Source: JAAAOH01 sp041686235 | Lineage (GTDB): Bacteria > Spirochaetota > Spirochaetia > DSM-27196 > PWMO01 | Reading direction: 5' to 3' | NCBI GenBank assembly: GCA_041686235.1 | Contig: JAWLED010000001.1 | Location: 62,001 to 126,000 of the forward strand | DNA: 64,000 nt | Shown: positions 1 to 6,729 of the stretch, piece after piece | Layout of the letters: each line of letters starts with the position of its first letter | Position numbering within the stretch: the stretch's first letter is position 1 | Position numbers and translations under genes: made by a program | Notes under the pieces: generated by a model | What the model saw: only the letters and a program-made list of their open reading frames with translations | What the model was told of the DNA's origin: nothing | Databases searched by the model: none

Positions 1-848
1 TCGTCCGGCACGCTCAGACCGGCATCCGCCACGGCGCGCATGGCACCGTAGGCAATTACGTCGTTACCTGCAAAAACGGCCGTCGGCCGCGGCCGTGCCT
101 CGAGGATGCCACTCATAGCCTCGTAGCCGCTGTGCTCCGAAAAATCTCCGTAGGCGATCCACTCCTCGCGAGCGGGAAGATCGGCACTTGAAAGTGCGTC
201 GTGAAAGCCTTCGATCCGCATGCGCGAGGCGGAGAACACCGTCGAAGCATGGGTAATCATACCGATATCTCGATGTCCGACTTCGATGAGATATCGTACC
301 ATTTCATGCGCACTCCCACGATTATCAACGTAGACCTGGTCAATGGGCAGATCCGGCAAGTGATCCATGGTTACCGCCGGGAAACCGGCTTCGACGACCT
401 CCGTGAGTGCCGGGTCGTCGTCGTGCGCGTTTATGAGCACGATCCCCTCCACCTCGTCGCGCTTCGCAAGCTCGAGATAGCTCTCTTCGTACAGGGTAAC
501 CGGATGAATCACCAGTCTGACCCGATGGCGGTTAACCGCCTGGGCCATTCCCTCCACCACTCGGCTGATAAACGCGTCGGAATACACATACTGCGAATGA
601 CAAATGAACAGTCCTACGGCGTGATGGCGGGCTAAGGCAATGCGCCGCGCCTCCTGGTCGGGGATGTAGCCCAGGTACTGCGCCGCCGACAGCACCCGTT
701 GACGGGTGGCTTCGGTTATGTTCTTTCCCGGCGTATTATTGACGACAAACGACACCGTCGTGCGAGAAACGCCTGCTTCCGCTGCGACGTCCGCCGCAGA
801 AACGCGCTTGCGTTTTCGCCGCCGTCCATCCCCTGTTGATTCACCCAT
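1..848 (-). CDS. LacI-family transcriptional regulator (3' end outside window)
   Basis: The minus strand is open from an ATG at 848 to the window edge, so about 282 residues are visible and the C-terminus is missing. Residues about 16-40 form a LacI-type helix-turn-helix (VSAADVAAEAGVSRTTVSFV, then the hinge-like VVNNTPGKN). The rest reads as a periplasmic-binding-protein-like ligand domain, including GLFICHSQYVYSD, the EGIVLINAH strand and VFAGNDVIAYGAMRAV. It lies just downstream of a sugar ABC importer on the same strand, separated by a hairpin, so it is probably the local repressor or activator of that importer. The ligand is probably a sugar or oligosaccharide, but nothing in the sequence fixes which. 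Family assignment is firm; the regulon is inference. Confidence 0.9.
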   Translation of the reverse strand, partial: MGESTGDGRRRKRKRVSAADVAAEAGVSRTTVSFVVNNTPGKNITEATRQRVLSAAQYLGYIPDQEARRIALARHHAVGLFICHSQYVYSDAFISRVVEGMAQAVNRHRVRLVIHPVTLYEESYLELAKRDEVEGIVLINAHDDDPALTEVVEAGFPAVTMDHLPDLPIDQVYVDNRGSAHEMVRYLIEVGHRDIGMITHASTVFSASRMRIEGFHDALSSADLPAREEWIAYGDFSEHSGYEAMSGILEARPRPTAVFAGNDVIAYGAMRAVADAGLSVPD

Positions 849-879
849 ATCTTATGGTCGGTTCCGCACCGTGTGCACG

Positions 880-905
880 AAACGGGGCGCCGCAGCGCCC
901 CGTTT
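880..905 (-). terminator. Hairpin ending the sugar importer operon
   Basis: A perfect 11-bp inverted repeat (AAACGGGGCGC / GCGCCCCGTTT) with a 4-base loop lies 11 bases beyond the stop of the last permease gene and before the LacI gene. The stem ends in TTT on the minus transcript but has no long U-run, so termination may be partial and allow some read-through into the regulator. Confidence 0.6.
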
Positions 906-915
906 GATCTGTAAT

Positions 916-1887
916 CTATCCCTTTACCGAGCCGGCCATCATGCCTCGGACGAAGTACCGCTGAAGTGAGAAGAACACGATCAACGGCATGACCATCGTC
1001 AGGAAGGCGCCGGCGGTTAGCACGTGCCAGTCCTGTCCGCGTGACCCGACCAGCTCGGCCAGCCGCGCGGTCAGCACGCCCTTAGACGGCTGCGTACCGA
1101 GGAAGACCAATGCCACCAGGAGGTCGTTCCAAACCCAGAGGAACTGGAAGATGGCAAACGAGGCAACCGCCGGTACCGAGAGCGGCAAAACCAGTCTCGT
1201 AAACATGAGCCACGGCGTCGCGCCGTCCGCGTGCGCCGACTCGATGATCGATTTGGGTATGCTCGAGACATACCCGTAGAGTATGTAGGTTGCCAACGGC
1301 AATCCGAATCCGGTATGTGCCAACCAGATACCGAGAAACGTCCCGTTAAGCTGCGCACGCGTGTAGAGGCTGAGTATGGGGATCAAGGCGGTTTGCAGCG
1401 GCACAACGAGCAATCCCACGATGGCCACGAACAGTACCGTCCGCCCCGGAAAGCTCATCCACGCGATGGCATATGCGCCGAACGCCGCAATCGTTATGGG
1501 AATGACGGTAGCCGGGAGGGTGACCAATAGGCTGTTCAAGAAGGCCGTACCCATCTGGTCGGCAAAGATTACCTGTTCGTAGTTCGCCAGGGTGAACACC
1601 GACGAGAACGGGTCGGTAAACACCGTCCACCATCCGGAGTTGGCAATTGCACTTCGCGGGCGAAACGAGCTCACGAAGAGCCCCAACGTCGGCAAGGTCC
1701 AGATTATCGTGACGACCACGAGAAACAACCGCATCGGCACACCGCCGAACACCCGCTTGAACTTCTTCTTCTGAGCCAGACGTTTGTTGGTGGCCAGTTC
1801 GAGGCGATACTTCTCGGCTTCCTGTGCAGAGAGTGCGGAGTTACCCAGGTCCTGTTCTTGTGTATTCTGTGTAGTATTGTCGCTCAT
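916..1887 (-). CDS. ABC sugar importer permease, MalG/AglG type
   Basis: A 323-residue inner-membrane protein of the CUT1 carbohydrate importer class. It has a hydrophilic N-terminus of about 50 residues, a first membrane helix (MRLFLVVVTIIWTLPTLGLF) and about five more helices. The cytoplasmic EAA loop that docks on the ATPase reads ESAHADGATPWLMFTRLVLP. It follows the first permease with a 4-base gap and should form the heterodimeric channel with it. The operon has no ATPase gene, so a shared MsmK/MalK-type ATPase elsewhere in the genome is likely. Sequence flavour resembles alpha-glucoside (Agl) systems, but the substrate is not determined. Confidence 0.93.
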   Translation of the reverse strand: MSDNTTQNTQEQDLGNSALSAQEAEKYRLELATNKRLAQKKKFKRVFGGVPMRLFLVVVTIIWTLPTLGLFVSSFRPRSAIANSGWWTVFTDPFSSVFTLANYEQVIFADQMGTAFLNSLLVTLPATVIPITIAAFGAYAIAWMSFPGRTVLFVAIVGLLVVPLQTALIPILSLYTRAQLNGTFLGIWLAHTGFGLPLATYILYGYVSSIPKSIIESAHADGATPWLMFTRLVLPLSVPAVASFAIFQFLWVWNDLLVALVFLGTQPSKGVLTARLAELVGSRGQDWHVLTAGAFLTMVMPLIVFFSLQRYFVRGMMAGSVKG

Positions 1888-1891
1888 TCCG

Positions 1892-2998
1892 CTACCTCCT
1901 CTTCTCCTGCATAGAGCGTACGTTCTGGACCATGAACGGAATCACGACGACGAAGAGGAACACCGCCAGTGCCGCTCCCCGACCAAAGTTCCGGAATATG
2001 AACGCCTCCTGATAGAACCGCGACGCAACGATTCCGGTGTCGAAGCGGCCGCTGGTCATGACGTACACGATATCGAATATTTTCAACACCAAGAACAGGA
2101 TGGTGGTCCATACCGTGAGGATCGTTCCGCTGATATAGGGAACCGTTACACTGAAGAACGCCCGAACCTCTCCGGCCCCGTCGATACGGGCAGCTTCGAG
2201 AAGGTCATTCGGCACACCCTTTACCGACGCCGATAGTATAACCATCGCAAACCCCGTCTGCAGCCAAACCATGATGAACAGGAGGAAAAAGTTGTTCCAC
2301 GGCCTGAGAATCAGCCACGCTACGGGGTCCCCACCCAACGCGGTAACTATCGCGTTCAGCAACCCGATTTGTTCAGAACCAGGAGGCTGATAGTAATAAA
2401 CGAAGCGCCAAATAACGCTCGCTCCGACGAACGAAATCGCCAATGGAAGGAAAATCAACGACTTGGTGATTTTTTCCATCGTCTCGGAAAGCCGGTCGGT
2501 CATAACCGCAATGAGAAGCCCGAGTGAAACCGCCACCACCGGCACGAAGACGACCCACATCAGCGTGTTTCGCAACACAATGAGCATCCCCGGGTCCGTG
2601 AAGATGAACACGTAATTTCGGATGCCCACGAACTCGGTGCCCGTGCGGTTTAGAAGACTAATGTAGAGGGTATTGAGCGCCGGAAATACGATGTAGATCG
2701 CAAGCATCAACACCGCCGGCCCCGCAAACACCAAGGGCCGTAACTTCACACGCACTTGTTCACCAAGGGATTCTACGAAGAAATTCAATGAAGCCAGAAG
2801 GGCCCATATGCCTCCGATACCCAGCACAAGGGCAGCAATTGCAATTACCAGCTTTGAAACATCGGCGTCTCGCATAAAGAAAAAGCCCTGAACGATGGCG
2901 ACTATCACCGCGATGAGGGCTGCGAGCGAGACAATCCTTTTCCCGTGTCGAGAGGTCAAAAAACCTCCTAATCCTGCGTTGTCAACTGTACTACTCAT
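1892..2998 (-). CDS. ABC sugar importer permease, MalF/AglF type
   Basis: A 368-residue polytopic membrane protein, partner of the MalG-type permease. The ATG at 2998 is preferred because GGGAGC lies just upstream. A longer reading frame starting at 3091 would run through the intergenic hairpin. Two N-terminal membrane helices are followed by a periplasmic segment and the binding-protein-dependent transport domain. The EAA loop is recognisable as DLLEAARIDGAGEVRAFFSVTVP near the C-terminal third. It is cotranscribed with the upstream binding protein and the downstream permease. Confidence 0.92.
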   Translation of the reverse strand: MSSTVDNAGLGGFLTSRHGKRIVSLAALIAVIVAIVQGFFFMRDADVSKLVIAIAALVLGIGGIWALLASLNFFVESLGEQVRVKLRPLVFAGPAVLMLAIYIVFPALNTLYISLLNRTGTEFVGIRNYVFIFTDPGMLIVLRNTLMWVVFVPVVAVSLGLLIAVMTDRLSETMEKITKSLIFLPLAISFVGASVIWRFVYYYQPPGSEQIGLLNAIVTALGGDPVAWLILRPWNNFFLLFIMVWLQTGFAMVILSASVKGVPNDLLEAARIDGAGEVRAFFSVTVPYISGTILTVWTTILFLVLKIFDIVYVMTSGRFDTGIVASRFYQEAFIFRNFGRGAALAVFLFVVVIPFMVQNVRSMQEKRR

Positions 2999-3064
2999 AG
3001 CAGCTCCCGCCTTGCCGCATATTGGTCCCTGACTCGCAACCAAGCTACAGGGAAACGCAAAAGA

Positions 3065-3089
3065 GCCGGCACGGCTAAGCCGTGCCGGC
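3065..3089 (-). promoter_or_regulatory. Intercistronic hairpin between binding protein and permease genes
   Basis: A 12-bp perfect inverted repeat (GCCGGCACGGCT / AGCCGTGCCGGC) with a one-base centre, effectively a 10-bp stem with a small loop, sits 8 bases after the binding-protein stop. On the minus transcript it is followed by CTCTTTT. Such structures commonly protect or partly terminate the binding-protein mRNA so that it is made in excess over the permeases. Confidence 0.65.
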
Positions 3090-3097
3090 ACACGTTG

Positions 3098-4474
3098 TTA
3101 CTCTGATTCGGGCCAAGAATCATCGATATTCTGCAGCACCGTCTCGAGATCCGATCCGCTTACCCAGTTAGTCATAGCGGTCCAAAAAGAACCGGTGCCT
3201 ACTTCGCCCGGCATCAAGTCGGAGCCGTCGAAACGGACCGTGTCCGCGTCGGCCAAGATCTCCGCGTAGCCTCGGGAGAACTCGTCGGGATACCAATCGA
3301 GCTCCGCGTCATTATGCGGAGATACCATGGTTCCCTCCTCGACCCACTCTTTGGTGGAACGGCCCTGGCTGAGATACCGCATTACCGCCCGCGTTTCGGG
3401 AGTATCGGTCATCGGGCTTACGATATCTCCGGCGGTCAGTACCGGTTTTCCCTCCTCCTCGTCGATCGGCGGGAGGTAGAAATAGCGCATGTCCTCGCCG
3501 AGCTCGATATCTTCGGGGAAGAACCCCACGATGAAGCTGGCCTGCCGGTGAAGCCATGCCTCCGGGGGATCCTGTGCGAGTGCATTCGGGCCGTCGCCGA
3601 ACGGTACGGTCAGGATCGAGTTGGTTCCGCCGAGCACGTAGTCGTCGTTAAACCAGATCTCTTCCATGATGCTTGCTGCGCGCTTGACCTCTTCGGAGTT
3701 GAAGGCAAGCTCCCCTTCGACCCAGGCGTCGTATTTCTCCGGCTCGACGGTGCGAAGCATTATGTCTTCCATCCAGTCCGTTGCAACCCAGCCGGTCGCA
3801 CCGGAGCTTTCCATGGCTATACTCCACGGCGTCTCCCCGTCGGCGACCATATCATCGGATAGCGCGAGCATTTCGTCCCACGTTTCGGGTTCTTCGTAGC
3901 CGGCTTCTTCGAACTCCGGGTGCGGATACCATACGAGGCTCTTTACGCTCGCCCGATACCAGACGCCGGCCAGTTGGCCTTCGTAGGTTCCCATTTCCAG
4001 CCAACTCTCGTCGTATTGCTCTTCGAGATAGTCCTGATCGAACCACTCGCCGAGATCTTCGATGTGGCCACGCTCGACCATGTCATACATGAGTCCCGGC
4101 TGCGCGAACGCCGCGATATCGGGTGGATCACCGCCCTCGGTGCGAACGGAGATGAGCGATTCGAAGTCTCCCGAGCCTTCGTAGTCGACCTCGATGCCCG
4201 TCTGCTCTTCGAAGTGCTCCATGCTTGCTTCGAAGTTTTCGGCATCGTCGTCCACGAATGCACCGAAAACGTTCACGGTTCGCCCCGAGAGGTCCTCGCC
4301 GTCCGTCCACGGGTTGTCGGTGGGAGCTGCAGCATCAACCTCCTGCTCTTCCGACTCCTGTTCCTCTGCCTCTTGATCACCGTCCTCGCCATCGCCGCAA
4401 CCGGCGAGCACGAGCGTCATGCTCAGAAGCAAAACGACCAGCGCCGTGAGCGCCGGCTTTGCAAACCTTCTCAT
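3098..4474 (-). CDS. Sugar ABC importer substrate-binding lipoprotein
   Basis: A 458-residue extracellular solute-binding protein of the CUT1 type. The ATG at 4474 is chosen because AGGAGG lies 7 bases upstream and a lipoprotein signal peptide begins at once (basic RRFAKP, hydrophobic core, lipobox LAGC at about residue 27). A very acidic linker follows the lipidated Cys. The folded domain begins near RTVNVFGAF and contains the typical FEEQTGIEVDYE and GDPPDIAAFAQPG segments. It should capture the sugar outside the inner membrane and deliver it to the two permeases downstream. The promoter lies at 4577-4605. Confidence 0.93.
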   Translation of the reverse strand: MRRFAKPALTALVVLLLSMTLVLAGCGDGEDGDQEAEEQESEEQEVDAAAPTDNPWTDGEDLSGRTVNVFGAFVDDDAENFEASMEHFEEQTGIEVDYEGSGDFESLISVRTEGGDPPDIAAFAQPGLMYDMVERGHIEDLGEWFDQDYLEEQYDESWLEMGTYEGQLAGVWYRASVKSLVWYPHPEFEEAGYEEPETWDEMLALSDDMVADGETPWSIAMESSGATGWVATDWMEDIMLRTVEPEKYDAWVEGELAFNSEEVKRAASIMEEIWFNDDYVLGGTNSILTVPFGDGPNALAQDPPEAWLHRQASFIVGFFPEDIELGEDMRYFYLPPIDEEEGKPVLTAGDIVSPMTDTPETRAVMRYLSQGRSTKEWVEEGTMVSPHNDAELDWYPDEFSRGYAEILADADTVRFDGSDLMPGEVGTGSFWTAMTNWVSGSDLETVLQNIDDSWPESE

Positions 4475-4562
4475 GTCGTTCCTCCTCTTTCTGTATTCTC
4501 CGCGAACGTCCACCTCTTCGGTACCCGACGCCCACGATTCTTAGAGAGCCGTAGCCCTTCCG

Positions 4563-4573
4563 CGTTACTAACG
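4563..4573. promoter_or_regulatory. Perfect palindrome at the start point of the sugar operon (candidate operator)
   Basis: CGTTA-C-TAACG is an 11-bp palindrome lying across the expected transcription start about 7 bases downstream of the -10 box. It is a candidate site for the neighbouring LacI-family regulator, although classical LacI operators usually have an even-numbered CG centre. Confidence 0.35.
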
Positions 4574-4576
4574 ACC

Positions 4577-4605
4577 AGTGTAAACCGCATCATGAGGAAA
4601 CGCAA
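4577..4605 (-). promoter_or_regulatory. Sigma70-like promoter of the sugar importer operon
   Basis: On the minus strand a -35 box TTGCGT (4600-4605) and a -10 box TACACT (4577-4582) are 17 bases apart. The leader to the lipoprotein ATG is about 95 bases and ends in a strong Shine-Dalgarno. Confidence 0.7.
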
Positions 4606-4652
4606 CAGCAAATTCCCCGACGTGAAGCGCGGTTCTCGCGGCATATACGTTG

Positions 4653-4681
4653 TTGAAACTTCGCTGACTCTGTGGGACAAT
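4653..4681 (+). promoter_or_regulatory. Sigma70-like promoter of ackA
   Basis: TTGAAA (4653-4658) and GACAAT (4676-4681) are 17 bases apart, giving a leader of about 45 bases with GGAGG before the acetate kinase ATG. It is divergent from the sugar importer promoter. Confidence 0.6.
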
Positions 4682-4733
4682 AGAAGCCGACAAATCCTCA
4701 ATACGTCGTAACATCAGTAATCCGGAGGCGGTA

Positions 4734-6107
4734 ATGGTCATTTTGACGCTCAACTGCGGAAGCTCGTCTGTCAAATATCAACTCTATGATTGGAACGCCA
4801 AAGAATCGATCGCCGGTGGCACGGTTGAGCGTGTTACACAAGACGGCTCGGCCATTACGCACAAAGTAAACGGTAAGGACGAATACAAGAAAGAGCATGC
4901 ATGTCCGGATCACCAGGAAGCCATAGAGCTCATCATGGAAACGCTGGTACACGAAGAGTACGGCGCGGTGTCGGACATCAAAGAAATTAAGGCTGTCGGC
5001 CATCGTGTTGTTCACGGTGGGGAGAAGTTCGCCAAATCGGTTATCGTAGACGACGAGGTAATCGAGACATTCCGTGAGATCCAGAGCCTTGCCCCACTGC
5101 ATAACCCGGTCAACATCACCGGGATAGAGGCCGCCCGTGCCGCGCTCCCCGACGTTCCGCATTGTGCAATCATGGATACGGCATGGCACCAAACTATGCC
5201 CAAGCGCAGCTACCTCTACGCCCTGCCCTACGATTGGTACCGTACACACGGCGTGAGGCGTTACGGCTTCCACGGCACCTCGTTTCTCTATACGGCAAAA
5301 CGCGCCGCCGTGCTTCTCGGCAAAGACCCCTTCGAAACCAACCTCATCATTGCCCACGTGGGCAACGGCGCAAGCATAGATGCCGTGGAAAACGGCGTTT
5401 CGGTCGACACCTCGATGGGGCTGACTCCGCTCGAAGGGCTCGTCATGGGCACACGTTCGGGCGACATCGATCCCGCCATTCCCTTTCACATGATGAATGT
5501 CGGCGACATGCAGCCCGAGGATATTGAGCGCACCCTTAACAAGAAAAGCGGCGTTCTCGGCATTACCGAGCAGTACGTGGACCGCAGAGATATCCAGGAG
5601 GCGGCGGAAAACGGCGATGAGCTTTCACAGCTGGCGGTGGAAATAGAGGCGTATCGCCTCAAAAAGTACATCGGCGCCTACGCGGCTGCGCTGCAGCGAG
5701 TCGACGCTATTGTGTTTACCGCGGGGGTGGGAGAACGTGGCCCGCTCATCCGCGAAAAGGCCGTCGAAGGGCTGGAATTCATGGGTATCGAGCTCGACAA
5801 ACACCGCAACGCGATCTCAAAAACCAAGAACGCCGAAACCATTATTTCGACCGACGACTCGCCGACAAAGATCTTCGTAATACCGACCGACGAAGAGTTG
5901 GTTATGACCGAAGATACGCACGCGCTGATGCAAGGCACCTACGACGTGCATACGCGCTTTACGTACTCGTTTCAGGACCCAAACTATTTGAACAAAGAAC
6001 GCGAGGGCTGTGTCGACAAGGACATCGACGAGTTGGAAGGATTGGAAGACATTCTGGCGATGGACCGCATCCCATCCCGCCCCGCTTCGACCGAAGAGTG
6101 CGACTGA
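4734..6107 (+). CDS. ackA: Acetate kinase
   Basis: A 457-residue enzyme of the acetokinase family that interconverts acetyl phosphate plus ADP with acetate plus ATP, the last energy-yielding step of fermentation. It shows the N-terminal signature LNCGSSSVKYQ, the Arg motif GHRVVHGGEKF, MDTAWHQTMP, RRYGFHGTS, MGTRSGDIDP, the adenosine-binding TAGVGERGPLIR and the C-terminal TDEELVMTEDT. It is about 50 residues longer than typical 400-residue acetate kinases because of a charged C-terminal tail. The residue after FHGTS is Phe where most family members have His. The start is fixed by GGAGG 7 bases upstream. It fits with the pyruvate:ferredoxin oxidoreductase at 45.2 kb; phosphotransacetylase is not in the window. 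Confidence 0.95.
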   Translation: MVILTLNCGSSSVKYQLYDWNAKESIAGGTVERVTQDGSAITHKVNGKDEYKKEHACPDHQEAIELIMETLVHEEYGAVSDIKEIKAVGHRVVHGGEKFAKSVIVDDEVIETFREIQSLAPLHNPVNITGIEAARAALPDVPHCAIMDTAWHQTMPKRSYLYALPYDWYRTHGVRRYGFHGTSFLYTAKRAAVLLGKDPFETNLIIAHVGNGASIDAVENGVSVDTSMGLTPLEGLVMGTRSGDIDPAIPFHMMNVGDMQPEDIERTLNKKSGVLGITEQYVDRRDIQEAAENGDELSQLAVEIEAYRLKKYIGAYAAALQRVDAIVFTAGVGERGPLIREKAVEGLEFMGIELDKHRNAISKTKNAETIISTDDSPTKIFVIPTDEELVMTEDTHALMQGTYDVHTRFTYSFQDPNYLNKEREGCVDKDIDELEGLEDILAMDRIPSRPASTEECD

Positions 6108-6259
6108 TCATGCGGGCCACGCCGGCGACGAGCTCACACGCCGACGGGTACCGACGGGCCTGGTACAATGGTGCCGGGCTCGCTGTTTCTCTGAAACCCG
6201 GCATAACCCGGCCGCCATATCTCCGACAGGTATTACTCTAACAGCTACTCCGCCGGCAG

Positions 6260-6487
6260 CTATTCCGCCGGAGCCGATTCGGCTTCTTTTTTCTTCTCTT
6301 TGTCCGCCTCTCGACGCTTGGCGTTTTCGAGCGTTGCTTTGGCGGTCTTGGATATCATGACTTTTTTGCCGTCAATCTCGTGTTCATAGAGGAGCTTTAC
6401 GCCGGTTTTGCCGGTGATGGGGCATTTGCCACGTGCGGCATTTTTCTGTTCTTCTTTTAAGTTGCGTCCTCGGTTGGACTTCGACAT
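6260..6487 (-). CDS. Small basic conserved-looking protein with CPITGKTG motif
   Basis: A 75-residue protein beginning MSKSNRGRNL. The ATG at 6487 has AAGGAG 6 bases upstream, whereas a longer frame reaching 6703 is proline/arginine-rich shadow. The core CPITGKTGVKLLYEHEID resembles a small nucleic-acid- or zinc-associated fold but has only one Cys. The tail is a charged Lys/Glu-rich helix. No membrane segment. I do not recognise the family; length, charge and a strong ribosome-binding site suggest a real small protein, perhaps ribosome- or RNA-associated. Confidence 0.65.
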   Translation of the reverse strand: MSKSNRGRNLKEEQKNAARGKCPITGKTGVKLLYEHEIDGKKVMISKTAKATLENAKRREADKEKKKEAESAPAE

Positions 6488-6677
6488 GTGTATCTCCTTA
6501 TACAGGGTTTGGCCTTCTGTCGGGGAGGCTGAAATATAGCAGACCTCCGATCTGCAGGTCAACTCCCACGAACGCTCGCGCCAACTGCGGCGCCCCCTCA
6601 ACAATACAACAGGAGCCCGACCACCGCCGGCGGCCGGGCTCCCATACGTAGTACCTTTTCGTATGTTTACCGCACCC

Positions 6678-6705
6678 GAGTGCAGGCATCGAGATGCCCG
6701 CACTC
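6678..6705 (-). terminator. Hairpin downstream of the OmpA-like gene
   Basis: A 12-bp stem with CGAG loop lies 25 bases after the stop of the gene at 6730-9339. The single non-Watson-Crick pair is a G-U wobble only on the minus transcript, so the structure favours RNA of that strand. No U-run follows, so it is a weak terminator or an mRNA-stabilising end. Confidence 0.4.
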
Positions 6706-6729
6706 AACGCGCGGCGCGGCGTCCCATAC

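Noticed and set aside
201..635. 144-codon plus-strand frame at the window start
   Set aside because: The minus strand here encodes a clear LacI-family regulator running off the window edge.
3004..3091. Longer N-terminus of the MalF-type permease
   Set aside because: It would translate through the intercistronic hairpin, while ATG 2998 has a good Shine-Dalgarno and the normal family start.
4698..5489. 263-codon antisense frame over ackA
   Set aside because: Opposes all acetate kinase motifs and runs across the ackA promoter and leader.
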